Counted from the first letter of the stretch, positions 1-11,626 are shown. The stretch is DNA of 64,000 nucleotides from Apiotrichum sp. Y4204 (GCA_025531455.1 JAMYHL010000117.1:1-64000), one strand, 5' to 3'. The notes: generated by a model from the letters alone, not told the origin. Program-made: numbers and translations.

Positions 1-525
1 GAAGATGGATTGGTGCGATGAGTACGAACAAGAACTGGGAGGGAGATATGGAGGTGAGATGACGGGTGGTGGTGGTGGTGGTGGTGTGAGGTGAGAGAAT
101 GTGTGTGGATGTGTGTGAGGGGGGAGAGCGCGCAAGAGAAGGGGTGATGATGATGATGATGATGGGGAGTGATGCAGAGGTGGTGGTGGTGAGAGGAAGA
201 GAGATGGAGAGCAGTAGCAGTAGCAGCAACAGCAAGCTCTTTCACCCCCGTTCTCTGGCTGGCTCTCTAGCTCTCTATCGGATGATGGCGACGACCTGGT
301 CTGTAGCGACGGACGGCCACCAACTCTTTGTGTGCCCAGGAGAGCCAGGTCCCCCCCGTGTGGTCGCCTCGCTTCTCTCTTCCCCTATTTCTCTCCCTCT
401 GCTCCTGCACCCCCCCCTCTTCTTTGCCCCCCACTCAACTCCGGATAGCACCACCGGGCGCTTTCTCTCCTCTCCCCACCCAAAGCCGTCAACAATCACC
501 GTGGGAAACCAATGACAATATGCAG

Positions 526-527
<2 letters not shown>

Positions 528-574
<47 letters not shown>
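528..574. repeat. (AC)n microsatellite, about 23 units
   Basis: An uninterrupted alternating A/C tract of about 47 bases, ending where the sequence changes to ATGCATG. It lies in non-coding DNA about 700 bases upstream of the MYG1-type gene. A run of this length is expected to vary between strains. Confidence 0.97.
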
Positions 575-576
<2 letters not shown>

Positions 577-782
577 CATGTGGACAACAGGGAACGGGAG
601 TATTTAGGGAGGACGAAAAAGTTGATGCCGCTGGATCCATTTGGTGCAGATTGGCACCATCAAGCCGAGTCAACCGGGCATCCAACCCGGCACAACCGCC
701 GAGCAAGCGCCGTCCGCATCAGGTGGGAAAGGGGACAGATTTTCACGACAAATATTACTATATTACCTAACGCCCGAAGTAG

Positions 783-792
783 GTCACGTGAC
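783..792. promoter_or_regulatory. GTCACGTGAC palindrome (E-box type site)
   Basis: A perfect 10-bp palindrome with a CACGTG core, about 450 bases upstream of the first MYG1 start. In fungi such sites are bound by bHLH proteins such as Cbf1. Binding here is inferred only from sequence. A second CACGTG core is at 5333-5338, near the start of the 5491 gene. Confidence 0.4.
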
Positions 793-1241
793 ACTTTTTG
801 TTATTTTTTTGTTTTCGGCCACCGCGTATTTTTGGCGCCCAGCAGACGTGGATTGTATTTTGTATGATCGGCGCGGCAAAAAGGTAGAATCACGAGGATC
901 CCACCTGGCCCAAGGCCCAAGGAGGTGTGGCGAGCAACAGCAACCAGCCAGCGCGTTACTGCTTGTGGAATGGTGCAGAATCATGTTTCGCATGCAGTCA
1001 TGCATTTGCATTGCTCATGCTGTGCAGTTGTTCTGTTCGATAGCAACGACGACTGAATGCATATGCTGCATGAGGTTTGTGGAAATAAGACGAGACTGTG
1101 TAACATGTGGTCGTCGAATGAATGAGCGCGTGAATGTCGATATGTCGTACGCCACCGGTTCATCCATCTCTCTCAAGTTCTCCAGTTTCCATCTCCCTCC
1201 TCCACCTTTTGTCCCTCTCAATCTCCCCCTCCTTCGAGTGA

Positions 1242-2798
1242 ATGTTCAGATCTTTGCGAGCAACAACTACCCGTCTCGTCATCCCCAGCATCAGAACCAC
1301 TCGGCAGCAGCCCACACATCTGCCCCTACTTAACCTCCTCCCTTTTCGTTTTCCTTACTCTTCAATGTCTACTGCCCCTCTCGCAAAGAAGATGAAGTCC
1401 ACAAAGGTGAGACATTCGCAAGGCGCGTTGCGCGTCATCCTCTGCTCATGCTCATGCTCCCAGGTTATCGGTACCCACTCGGGCACGTTCCACTGCGACG
1501 GTGAGTAGGACAGAGCGAGTAGTGGGTCAAGAAGAAAGGGATGGGAAATTTCAGAGCACAGTCGTAAAAATAAAAACACGCCAAGAACCAAGAAATGAGC
1601 TGTTCTCCTTGCGTGTGCTGCAGACGCGTTCACCCCTCGAGCTCACCTCTGCTGTCAGTTCCGCTTCAGTTGCTAACAGTCTCCAGAGGCGCTCGCCGTC
1701 TTCCTGCTCCGTCTCACCGACGAGTTCAAGGATGCTGGTGCGTATGAGTTGCTGACAACACCGCTAACGCCAGACCTCGTCCGCTCCCGTGACCCCGCTG
1801 TCCGTGAGTCTACCGATGCGACCAATTTTCCCACTGACCCCCAGTCGACCCGCTCGACATTGTCGTCGACGTTGGCGGCGTGTACGACCCTGCAAAGCAC
1901 CGCTACGACCACCACCAGCGCGGATTCACCGAGGTCTTTGGCGAGGCGGGCTTCACCAAGACCAAGCTTTCGTCCGCGGGTCTCGTGTACAAGCACTTTG
2001 GCAAGAACATCATCGCGACTGTCCTCGGCCTCCCCGAGACGGACCCCAAGGTTGAGGTCCTCTGGCTCCAGCTCTACCTGGAGCTGATTGAGAGCATTGA
2101 CGCCATCGACAACGGCATCAACCTCGCGTCCGGCCCGCTCGCGTACAACCAGCGCACCGACCTGAGCAGCCGCGTCCGCCGCATCAACCCGCGCTGGAAC
2201 GAGACCGCCTCGGATGCAGACTACGATGTGAGCCCGAGTGTGCTTTCATTAGCTGACACCAGGCCAAGTTCGAGATTGCCTCCAAAATCACCGGCGAGGA
2301 GTTCCTCCAGCAGCTCGACTACTTTGCCAACGCGTGGCTTCCGGCCCGTGAGATTGTTCAGAAGGCGGTCGACGAGCGGTACAACATTGACCCGTCGGGC
2401 AAGATTGTCGTGTTCCAGCAGGTGAATGAGGTGGGCCCCGCCCGCAGCAGGTGCAGCACTAACCGCAGTCCGCGCCGTGGAAGGACCACCTGTTTACCAT
2501 CGAGTCGACGCTCGACGACGACGCCAACCCGATCCTGTACGTGCTCTACCCCGAGAAGCCCGAGGACCCGGCCTCCAAGTGGCGCATTCAGTGTGTCCCC
2601 GAGAGCCCGGACTCGTTTGTCAACCGCCGCTCGCTCCCCGAGGAGTGGCGCGGCGTCCGCGACCACGAGCTCTCCAAGATCACCGGCATCCCGGGGTGCG
2701 TGTTCGTCCACGCGTCCGGGTTTATTGGCGGAAACGAGACGTACGCCGGCGCGCTCGCCATGGCGCGTTCGTCGCTTTGCATGGACGACGAGGACTAG
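1242..2798 (+). CDS. MYG1: MYG1-family exonuclease (UPF0160), seven exons
   Basis: Exons: 1242-1406 (or from 1365), 1464-1500, 1687-1737, 1774-1803, 1845-2227, 2263-2421, 2469-2798. The protein opens with GTHSGTFHCDEALA, the metal-binding signature of the DHH-like MYG1 family, followed by the VVDVGGVYDP and RYDHHQRGF motifs. Known MYG1 proteins are 3'-5' RNA exonucleases acting in mitochondria and nucleus. Two in-frame ATGs exist. The one at 1242 adds 41 residues rich in Arg, Ser and Thr and free of acidic residues, like a mitochondrial presequence. The one at 1365 begins MSTAPLAKKMKSTK, with basic residues suited to a nuclear signal. The C-terminal domain ends normally at TAG 2796-2798. The 3' end converges on the hydrolase gene. 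Family assignment is firm; dual targeting is inference. Confidence 0.95.
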
Positions 2799-3285
2799 TA
2801 TAATTTAGACTGGAGAGGTGATGTGCAGCATGTATCTGATCATCCGTAGAGCCAGACAGGAAATGGCAGTCAGGAGGGGCTTTCGACGACACTGCGCATA
2901 TGGCCGTGGCGAGTCTCCAGATGGAAGCCAAAGTCAGTGCCAAATGTGTGTCTACACTTGGTACCATCGTCGTGGGCGATGCCACGGACAGTGTCACTAC
3001 TGTGTTGGAGGGGAAGGTGTCTGCCGCGATCAATGACATCGTCGAATGTCAGAAAGAACCCTATGGGACAAGTGATCGTGAGCGGGGCGTCCTTGGTTTT
3101 CTCGGCGTCGCCCTCGGCGTCGCGCTCAGCGCCACGTACTGTACTGTACCTCACGACTAGGGACCCCTCGCACACAGACAGCACCATGGTAAGTCCCACC
3201 CGTGAGGCCAAGCCCGGCCGTGCAGAGGGTATAAGCGGACGTGCAACGAGCATTTTCACAACAAGATCCTGCATAAACTACCACA
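2799..3285. other. Convergent intergenic region
   Basis: About 490 bases between the 3' ends of the MYG1-type gene and the hydrolase gene. Short open frames overlap on both strands, but none has splice-consistent coding structure or a recognisable motif. Probably 3' UTRs and terminators. Confidence 0.5.
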
Positions 3286-4980
3286 TCAGAGCTTGGCAGA
3301 CGGATTCAACGAGCGCACGGGAATGAGGCTCGCGCGCAGCTCTTTGGGAATCTCAAACTCGTCGCGCGGCAGCGCGTCCCACTCCCTTCTGATTTCGTCG
3401 GGTGACGCGCCCCATTCTCCGGCATCCAGTGTCGTGAGGAAGCGCCAGATCGCGTCGGCTGTCGCTTTCGGGTTTTCCTGCAGGACCTGGGTGTTAGTAC
3501 TGTCTTGGTCGAGAAACATAGCACATCGCTGCGCTCGCGACTCACCAAATGCCCCGCATCGAGCACACGCTCCGTCCTCGCCAGCCGCGGCCGCCACACC
3601 ATCTCGTGGGTATTCGGCTCGCCGAGGGTCGCCGTCGGATAGTTCGCCATGAGCGTGCCGACCGGCATGGGCAGCTCGCACAGCCTGTCCCACCCGCGGC
3701 CGACATCAGTCGGTTCAGTGAACACGGCGGCCTCGCACCACGCCGGCGTCGCGAGCGTCACTTCTCCGTCGGGCTTGGACGGATCAACGGGTACGAGCGC
3801 GTGGCTTGCCCAAAGATCGACCATTGCGGGATCCCACACACGCATAAACGGCGACGCGCCCATGACCTTTTTGGCCTCGGCGCGAGACGGCCACGTGTCC
3901 CGCCGCCGCACGGTGACCGCCGTGAGGGGGAACTCGCGGGCGTTGTGCGCGAGCCCGTCGCGCTCAGGGACGACTTGCGGGGGCACCATCGGGTCGATGA
4001 GGAAGAGCGCGTGGAAGAGGTCCGGACGCGCGTGCGCCGCCTGTACCAGGCCGTTACCTCCAAACGAGTGTCCGAGCCCGATAACTTTCGTGTCGATCCC
4101 CGAACCCTTGGCCGTCCACGGGAGATGCCACGGTGCTGGTGTCTCGCCGGCGGCTTTGGCTTCGGCGGCCTTGATCCCCGGAAGGACGTGGGCGACAAAG
4201 TTCAAAAAGTCGCGCGAGTCGTCACACCACGCCTGCACGCCACCGAGCCGCCCCGCGTTGAGGTCGACCGACGCGGCGTGATTGTTGTCGTCGATCATCC
4301 AGATGTCGTCAATCTGGATATTCGTTGCGGCGCTGAGCGGGGCGCCGCTGCCAAACTTGACGCCTTGCGAGGACGCGTCGCGCGAGAGCAGGTCGCGCAG
4401 GACGGGTTGCCAGTGCTGTTGTCAGCGATACCGTCAAAATAAAGACTCAAGAGCCAGGATCAGACTCTCCACTCACCTCCTTCAACAACCCGTTTGCATG
4501 CGTCAGAACAAGAGTATACCCGCCGGTCGGCTTCTCGCGCTTCCAGCGCTCCACAGCCAGCCAGTGTCCCCTCGGCGCCGCCTCCTTCGCCTCCTCGATA
4601 CTCCAGTGCCGCGCAGCGTATCTCTGCCGCACACATTCCGCCAATTCGCCCTTTTGCCGCTCAACGCGCTCCTCCTTGCTCTCGTCTGCCCGCGGCTCGG
4701 CCTGGCGCCAAGGGTGCGAGTCGCGCGAAAAGGGCCCGTGCGCCTCGGCCAGGAGCTTGGGGTACGCTGCTGGCGCCGCGTGCGTGCTGCGTACGAAACC
4801 TGCCGGAGGGGGAGGTAGCGCCGGACGCACGGGGGGCGGGGGCGCGGTGCGCTCGGGGTGCGGGAGAAGCGGGAGGAGCGCCTGTGGTGGGACGAGGGGG
4901 GAGGGCCACGGCGAGCGGCCCGTCCATGGCGGGTGCGAGAAGATTGCCGGGGTGGTCGGCGCGCGGGCGACTTTGACCAT
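3286..4980 (-). CDS. Alpha/beta hydrolase with C-terminal peroxisomal targeting signal
   Basis: Three exons on the minus strand: 4980-4477, 4415-3546, 3486-3286 (524 aa). Early in the core is LTHANGLLKE, the His-Gly oxyanion region seen in AKT2/Lpx1-type hydrolases. The nucleophile elbow is GHSFGG with Ser near residue 285. A likely acid lies in the LIDPMVPP region, and the catalytic His is probably the one in DAGHLV near residue 457. The last residues are SAKL, a canonical PTS1 tripeptide (AKL), so the enzyme should be imported into peroxisomes. Its N-terminal 100 residues are Pro-rich and low in complexity. The substrate cannot be told from sequence; relatives include yeast peroxisomal lipase Lpx1 and esterases of secondary metabolism. 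Both introns (61 and 59 nt) keep frame at phase 0. Confidence 0.85.
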
Positions 4981-5490
4981 GGCGAGATGACAGTGCTGGG
5001 GAGTCCCGGGACGTTCCTGCTAGCTGGGGATTTAAGAGAAATGGAAGCGAGCGAGCGAGCGAGAACTGAAGATTGAGATCTAGATGGAAACGTCTGATGG
5101 AGATGGCCGCAGCCCTGCCCCCCGGGGCCGCGGACTCCGGGGGATGCGGCGTCTCGGCTTCGGCTCTCGGCGGTGGGCCGGGAGTGGGGGATCCGGGGAG
5201 ATCCGGGGAAGATCCGGCTAGAGGCGGAGAGTTAGCCGGGCGGAGAGAGAGGATGGGGACTGTTTAACCGTGGCACTCACGCTAGATGACGTAAGTATAT
5301 CATGCTTCCTGCAATGTTGTTGACCGTCCTGTCACGTGATGCGGCTGCCACTTGCGGCACTCGCCGCCACTGCGTTTCTGTTGCCACCGACGCTCCTGGC
5401 GCGTTATGGATCCCAGAAATTCCTGCAATCAACTCATGCAACAACAACATCGACAACAACAACAGCCAACACCGATATTCCGGAGTCTCG
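4981..5490. promoter_or_regulatory. Divergent promoter region
   Basis: About 500 bases between the start of the hydrolase gene (minus) and the unrecognised plus-strand gene. It has a purine-rich stretch with GCGA repeats near 5048-5065, GATCCGG repeats near 5190-5218, a CACGTG core at 5333-5338 and a CAA-rich stretch at 5440-5472 typical of fungal 5' leaders. No TATA box is obvious. Confidence 0.4.
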
Positions 5491-6287
5491 ATGAGGAAAC
5501 CCACCTCCCTCGAAGTCCAGCGTCTCGAGGACCTCGGCTTCAAAAACTGGGGGGATGACTTCTTCCGGTTCGTGTCTCGATGATGGCCGACTCTGACGGA
5601 CAGCGCTGACGCGAGCCCCTGCACCCGCTGTATGAAAAAGGGGTTTATCTGTTGGACGAGGACGTCCTTATATGAGGCGAACGACGTGGGTTTTGACGGC
5701 TGCGGTGTCTGTGTGATGGACGACTTCACGGATTGTTCCATGGCCGTGGCGTATGACCTTGCCCCATCGGCAAAGGCCAGCAATTTACCTGGACCTGCCA
5801 GCGAGGTCACCGACGCGTCCACGGAGTGCAACACCGCAACCTCAACTCGCACTCAATCGTCTTCATCGTCCGCCACTCCGGAGGCGGATACTTCGGATCC
5901 CGCGCCCGTTTCTGCCAAGGTGAGGTTGTCATCTGAAGGATTTAGCTAACGTCGTAGCGCAAGGCCGAAGACGAGGCCGGCCCCACGCCCAAGAGGGGCC
6001 GTTCGTTCTCGAAACACGGCATCGATATCAAGCAAACCGCCGAGGACAATGCGGACGCGGTGGAGGAGATAGCGCACATGGCGGACTTGGAGAAGGACGA
6101 GGCGCAAGCGCAACTGAAGTGCAAGCTGCTGGCGGTGAAGACTGCGCAAGCTGCGCTCGCCCTTCGCGAGGCCGAAGTAAACAATGCTAGGGCTCTCTTT
6201 GAGAAGGCGGAGGCGAAGGCGGCGAAGGCGTGGGAGATTGCACAGACTCTCCGCTCGGCGGCTGACGAGATCGCCGCACTCTGTTGA
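5491..6287 (+). CDS. Unrecognised protein with paired CxxCx6C motifs and a coiled coil
   Basis: Exons 5491-5567, 5616-5919, 5958-6287 (236 aa from the ATG at 5491). Residues 27-70 carry two C-x2-C-x6-C groups (PCTRCMKKGFIC, then GCGVCVMDDFTDC) about 20 residues apart, a spacing that could hold two zinc ions, loosely like a Zn2Cys6 cluster. A Ser/Thr-rich linker follows, then a basic patch (PKRGRSFSKH), then an Ala/Glu/Lys-rich helix of about 75 residues with heptad-like pattern, probably a coiled coil. The first intron needs a GTTCGT donor (5568) but restores the Cys frame exactly and has a CTGAC branch point. An alternative in-frame ATG lies at 5302, adding 63 residues; that stretch looks like 5' leader. 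I do not recognise the family; DNA binding is a guess. Confidence 0.6.
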
Positions 6288-6868
6288 AGTAACAAACCGC
6301 AGTCGAGCATTCGGTGTGTAGCATGTGTAGCGTATATTCCATTGTTGAGTAAATAGTCGAGTACATAGTTTGAGTACATAGTTTGATAGTATGTATGACA
6401 TTGCAAGGCTTTGACTTTTGCACTACGAGTACCTCGAGGAGCGAGCTTGCTCGACGACACTGATCGCGATTGAGGACAGGATGGTCGGGATCGCCGGATG
6501 ATCCGGAGCCCCAGGTCCGCCAGCCATGTGGAAGTGACGTAACTGTTGCCGATTGCGCCCTGCTGGTCCCCACAGCCACCCCACTGACCTGTTTTTCCAG
6601 GCACCGCTGATCCCATCCCGCCGATAACAGCCAACATGCCTCGCACGCAGGCTGGGTCTCTCCACTTTGGGTTTCACGAGCAAACTCAGGCTTTGCATCT
6701 TGCCATCTCTCTCTTCCACATCGACAGCAAGCTGCAACCCCGCAGCAACGAGAAAACAGCAAAACCGACGACGGCGGCTCATCACCATTAGCTCTACGGC
6801 CAAGCCCATCGCTTACTGCCCCGTCATTGCCCATCACTACCTCTGTGGCAACTGCCACGGCCGGTGCG
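6288..6868. other. Intergenic region and uncertain 5' end of the Spo71-like gene
   Basis: The reading frame of the next gene stays open upstream of 6869 back to a stop at 6608-6610, and reads as plausible protein, but has no ATG in that stretch. An ATG at 6636 is in another frame. A further upstream exon or simple 5' UTR are both possible. Confidence 0.4.
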
Positions 6869-9800
6869 ATGCCAGTCACTCCGACAGGCGGCCAGGGCGC
6901 CCCTTCTGACGGGCCTGACGCGGGCCCCGTGTCGTCCCCTTCTCACCGGTGGAGCGACTACCACGAGTCACCACTTTCAGGCGCAGGGCCATCAACCGGC
7001 TCCTCCACGCCGGGCACACCCGTGGCCACGCCGCACGTCCGCCCCGCGCCGGCGGTGGTGGACACGAGCTCGCACGTCGAGCGGCACGTGCTTCCGCGCC
7101 GCTTTCTCGGGCCGATGCCGCAGAGCGTGGCGTACAATGAGCAGACGCTAGAACGGCGGCGGCGCGTGCGGGAGGTCCGGCGTGCGGCGGTGGCCAAGCT
7201 GCTGAAACATGAGCGGGAGAGGGAGTCGAAGGAGGCAAGAGCGGCGCGGGGGAGGGAGCGGGATCTCGAGCGCGGGATGGAGATGGAGGACGGGCATAGA
7301 CGACACCGATTTCACGTACGTCGACGCGACAGGCTGAATAAGGCGCACGAGTTCGAGGTCGATATTAACGAGAGCGACACGGATACGTCGAGCAGCAGTG
7401 ACGAGAGCACGGCGTCGTGGCTCTCGCGCAAGAAGGAGGTCAAGCCGAAGAAGGACAAGGATAAGAAGAAGAAGAAGAAGAAAAAGAAGAAGGACAAGGG
7501 CCTCAAGCCGAAGGGGAAGAAGAAGAAGAAGGATAAGACGTACAAGGTGTGGGTCGGTGGCGAGGGGTTCGATATCGGCCGCGAGTTTAAGACCGCCGAG
7601 GGTGAGGAGGCACCGGATGCTGCGGTTGCAGGGAAGCTCGACGATCCGAACGCGCCGGACTCGGTAGACGACGCGGTCGATATGCTCCACGACCAGGAGG
7701 AGGAGGAGGACGTGGATGAGAACGAGTATCTCAAGCCGGCTGAACCGGTCGGAGATTCTCCAGGGTCGTTCGTTCCTGCTCTCGACAGCGCAGACTCGTA
7801 CGTCACCGCACCGAGTACTGTGTCAAAGGCAAAGTCGAAAGGCAAGCAGCGGGCGGATGACGCATCGTTTGTAACTGCACGCACAACGCAGAAGGCGACA
7901 CCGGCCGCGGCTCCGGCCACCCAGAGTGGCCCGTCCACAGTGGATACGCCATCGACGGATACCCCACGAGCGACAGATACCCCTTCGTCAACGGATACCC
8001 TTCGTCAGAAGCACGAGGGCGATGTGGACGACATTCCCAAGGAGCCGACCCCAGACGATGTGTCTCACACCGCAGTCCGCGGCGCCTCTCCTCCATCTCC
8101 GCGACTCTCACCGCACCACACGCCGGCACGCTCGCCCTCGCCAGTGGGGTCTGACCACAAAATTCCTGCCGTCGCACTCGGCCTCCAACGCCCTACCTCG
8201 ACCCGCTCCACAACGACGGACACATTCCGCACCGCAGAGGATTACCACACCCCGGAGGGAAGCGTCCACGAGGGACACCATGGGCACGGACATGACCCAC
8301 AGCACAGCGACACCGAGTCATTCCTTCCCGCTCCCTCCGGGCGCCATCCCGACATTCGCCCTAGCCCTGGAGTGTCCGAGTGCGACAACTCGCCCCGCGG
8401 CGGCGGCGGCTCGGAGCGACATCTCCTCGGAACATCTGATGACGAGGCGTACGAGGCTCAAGAAAAACTGCGCCGCACACGCGGCAGCATCTCCTCAACA
8501 GCGGGTTCGCTGAGAAACAGAGCCCAGCGCCTCAAGTCTGCGCTCCGCCCGCCCACCGCCGCGAAGCGCGACAAGACTGTGACGTGGAACCCGGTGAACT
8601 CGGCGATATCTCCGCCCCCCGAGCGCGGTGACGGGCACCTGCCTACGATCGTACAGAGCCCATCCGATGTTGGAGACTCCCAGAGCACACGCCCGCCGAA
8701 GAGCCCGCTCGAGCCCGCCGACCCCATCGCGGTCCTGCGCCGCTCCGGCGCCGAGATCGCTAATACCAGTACTGAGGCGCAGGAGGACGCGACGGTGATT
8801 GATGTCGACGACTTTATGCCCGGCGGTATTGTCATGCGCGACCGGGTGCTTGTCAAGGTTGGGCGGCATAGGGAGGACCGTATCCCGCGCTTCGACGAGG
8901 CATATCAGGTGGGTTTATCTGTCCTTATGTGGGTTATTTTCTGACTGCCAGCGACGAGACCCGTGCTATCGCCTCGACCCGTCTGAGGAGTATATTGTTG
9001 GCATGACCATGACCTCTGTGGATTTCTATGTCGATTGGGTTGGTGTCGAGAGCTTTGCGATTTCACATATGCTAACCCCCAGCGATTCCGATGCCAGGAG
9101 CATTTCAAAGGCTTCAAACGTCTCCGCTACACGGTACCCCTCGCTCCGCCAACGACGCTCTCAGTGTTCAACTCGCGCGACATGATGCTCGCCCTCATGT
9201 GTCCGTGGGCGGTGGTCATGCGCCACACGGTGCGGCACCAAGGCAGCGAACGGAGCGACACCACGATGTGGGACCGGTTCCGCAACTCGAGCACGCTCGA
9301 GACACTTGGCATGGAGCGCAGCGGGCTGGGTGTGTTCTTGATGAAGTTTTCGGAACGCACGCGCGCACTCGACTGGCACTGGTATATCTCTGAACAGCTG
9401 GGGTATCGCCTCCCCCGCCAAATTGACGTGCGCGTGCCGTCCATGGGCCAGACTGTCCGCGTTGCGATTCCGGAAGAAGCAGCGTCCGCGACCGTCAGCC
9501 GCGAGAGCACGATCAAACTCCTGTGGAACCTGCTATTGTCAAGTTCATCGCAGCTGGCAGTACTCCGCGAGCTGGGCACCGTGCCACGTATCGAACTGGC
9601 GTGGAAGGGCCCCGACGCGACGCTTGACTGGGTAGCGTACGACAAGACGATTTCGGGGCGGAATCGCGAATGGGCGCTGCTGGCGAGCTTTGCACAAGCG
9701 TCACAGGAGGGCCATCACGCGACACTGATGGCGCGCACTGCCTCGCATCGCGGGACCCGAATCCGACTCGAGGACAAGACGCTTCTCGAGGAACCGCCAG

Positions 9801-11296
9801 GCGTGGAGGGATACCTGATGTGGCGGCAGCAGACGAGCAAGGAGCTGGTGTACGTGTCGACAAACGAGGGCGTCATCTTCATCGCGCCTGCCGCGTCAGC
9901 GATTCCGCCACTCCTTCCAAAACGCGCCGGCTCCACTCCGGCCGACCTCTTCCCGGACGTCCTAAAGGATTTCTTCAACAGCGAGCACCGCCGCATGTCG
10001 CAGTTTATCGAAAAGTGTACCGGCATCATCGATCTGCGCGATATTGTGGAGGTCAAGCTCCGCGTGCCCCAGGACCCGGGAATTCTGACCCGCGCAGGAC
10101 CAGCCACGCCGAGCACGCACCCAAGTGATCCGAGCACGCCAGCAACGCAGCTCTCGCAGGGGAGCGGTGCGCACCACCTCTCGATGCGCACGATAGTGCC
10201 AAAGGAGGGCACGAAGAAGGAGCGCGAGCTGCGCGTGACGTTGCGTGGGGGGACGGTCATAACCTTTGAGGCGCACACGCCCGCTGTTGCCGCCGAGTGG
10301 GCGTCGCACCTACACGAGCTCGTGCGCTACTGGTCGCGGTTCCACCGCGTTGCGGCACGCGAGGAGATGGATACCGTCACGCTGAATGCGTGCGGCGACC
10401 CGCAGATAAACTACTACTACGACCCACACGCGGACGAGATGCTCGACAATATCTGGAACTGGTGTGTCATTGAGGGATGCCGAACGGTCACTATGTGCGG
10501 GCGGTTGTTTGTCAAGCGCGGGAAGTTCACAAAGTTTAAGTAGGTCATTGCTGGCGTTTCAAGACACTGACCCACCAGAGCGGTGTACATGGCGATCACG
10601 GGCGGGTCGATCGTCACCTTCCGCCTCAAGACGAGCGCGGGTCTCCAGCCGCGCCGACACGTGTGGCCCCTCTTTGGCGCATATGTGAGTGCGAGATGCG
10701 GGTCATGGTCATGTTGAAGAGATGGAAGCTAGTCTCGGATCTCGGTATATGGCCCGAAACTCTCTCACACCCACCCTTGACCTCTCACTGACACCAGATC
10801 TACTCCGGCATGCTGGCGCAGGAAGAGCTCCGCGAGTCGGTCAACGAAACGGCGTTTAGCCCCTCGGCGCGCATGTACCAAGACGGTCTGCGGTCGACCG
10901 ACGGGGCGGAGGACACGACTTTCTGCGTGCGCATCACCTGGCCCTCCGGGAGATTCGCCGCCCCGCAGCCGTGGAACCAGGCGGTCGGGGACGATGATAA
11001 GTTTGTGCCGCCCGTCCTCAGCCAGGACCCGTATCAGCTACTGGTATGCCGCGCACGCTCAAAGGTGGGTACGAGATGATTTCGGAACTTACACGCAGCT
11101 TGAGCGAGACCGCTGGATCTGGGCGCTCAACGCCGAGAAGGAGCGCTGCACGCGCGCGCACCTCGCGGCCGGCGAGCGGCTGCGCAATTGGGGCAACCTC
11201 CCGCGCTTCCGAACGCTGCTGCACACAAACGGCACGGCCGACAGCCGGCCCGCGTTCGGCGAGCGGATGAGCTCTAGCTCGGACCGCAGCTGGTAG
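6869..11296 (+). CDS. Spo71/Mug56-like PH-domain protein
   Basis: Exons 6869-8908, 8952-9038, 9083-10539, 10579-10684, 10798-11064, 11099-11296 (about 1384 aa from the first in-frame ATG). The N-terminal half is disordered: a basic Arg/Glu helix, a block of about 30 mostly Lys residues near 7440-7545, acidic runs and Ser/Thr/Pro-rich repeats. From about residue 680 comes a conserved region (CYRLDPSEEYIVGM, LDWHWYISEQLGYRLP) followed by two PH-type modules, the last ending in the typical DRWIWALNAEKER helix. This arrangement matches fungal Spo71/Mug56 proteins, which bind phosphoinositides and set prospore-membrane growth during sporulation. Assignment is from memory of the family. A role in basidiospore formation is inference. 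Donor GTTGGT at 9039 is atypical but frame and CTAAC branch point support it. Confidence 0.75.
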
Positions 11297-11626
11297 TACG
11301 GATTGTATTTATGGACTTGTGATAGTTTTACTTGGAGTAATAATGCATCATGATATTGTAGTTATTCTGTTGTCGGCAGATTATCTCGGCCCATTTCGAG
11401 ACCGGGCCGTTCTCGGCTTCCCGAGATCGGCCAATTTCGCCACCCCTCCCAACATGTTGTCATTGCCCCATTCCCATTCACATCGCCCTCCCCTTTGTGA
11501 TCTTTCACCAGCTTGCAGCTAGTCGGCGCCATCGCGCTAACGGCCCGCTATCCGGCGACCAGGACTACGCTCCGATGTCTCACGCGCGATGCTCTCGCGC
11601 GCACTCAAGCTGTGGAGAGGGGAAGA
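11297..11626. other. Intergenic, beta-mannosidase promoter
   Basis: About 330 bases with no gene. It contains two CTCGGC-CATTTCG-like elements (near 11386-11432) spaced about 30 bases apart, then C-rich sequence leading to a TATA-like element. Confidence 0.4.

Larger units (their letters stand above)
1..1241. other. Upstream intergenic region with simple repeats
   Basis: No convincing gene is seen here. The region carries trinucleotide runs (GGT at about 65-85, TGA at about 145-164, AGC-like at about 211-234), C-rich tracts, a long AC dinucleotide run, and a perfect E-box palindrome at 783-792. The open frames on both strands mostly translate these repeats. The right part (about 800-1241) is the likely promoter of the MYG1-type gene. 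Confidence 0.6.

Noticed and set aside
275..706. 143-codon minus-strand frame with a Val/Cys run
   Set aside because: The central part is merely the translated AC microsatellite, and no splice or family evidence supports the rest.
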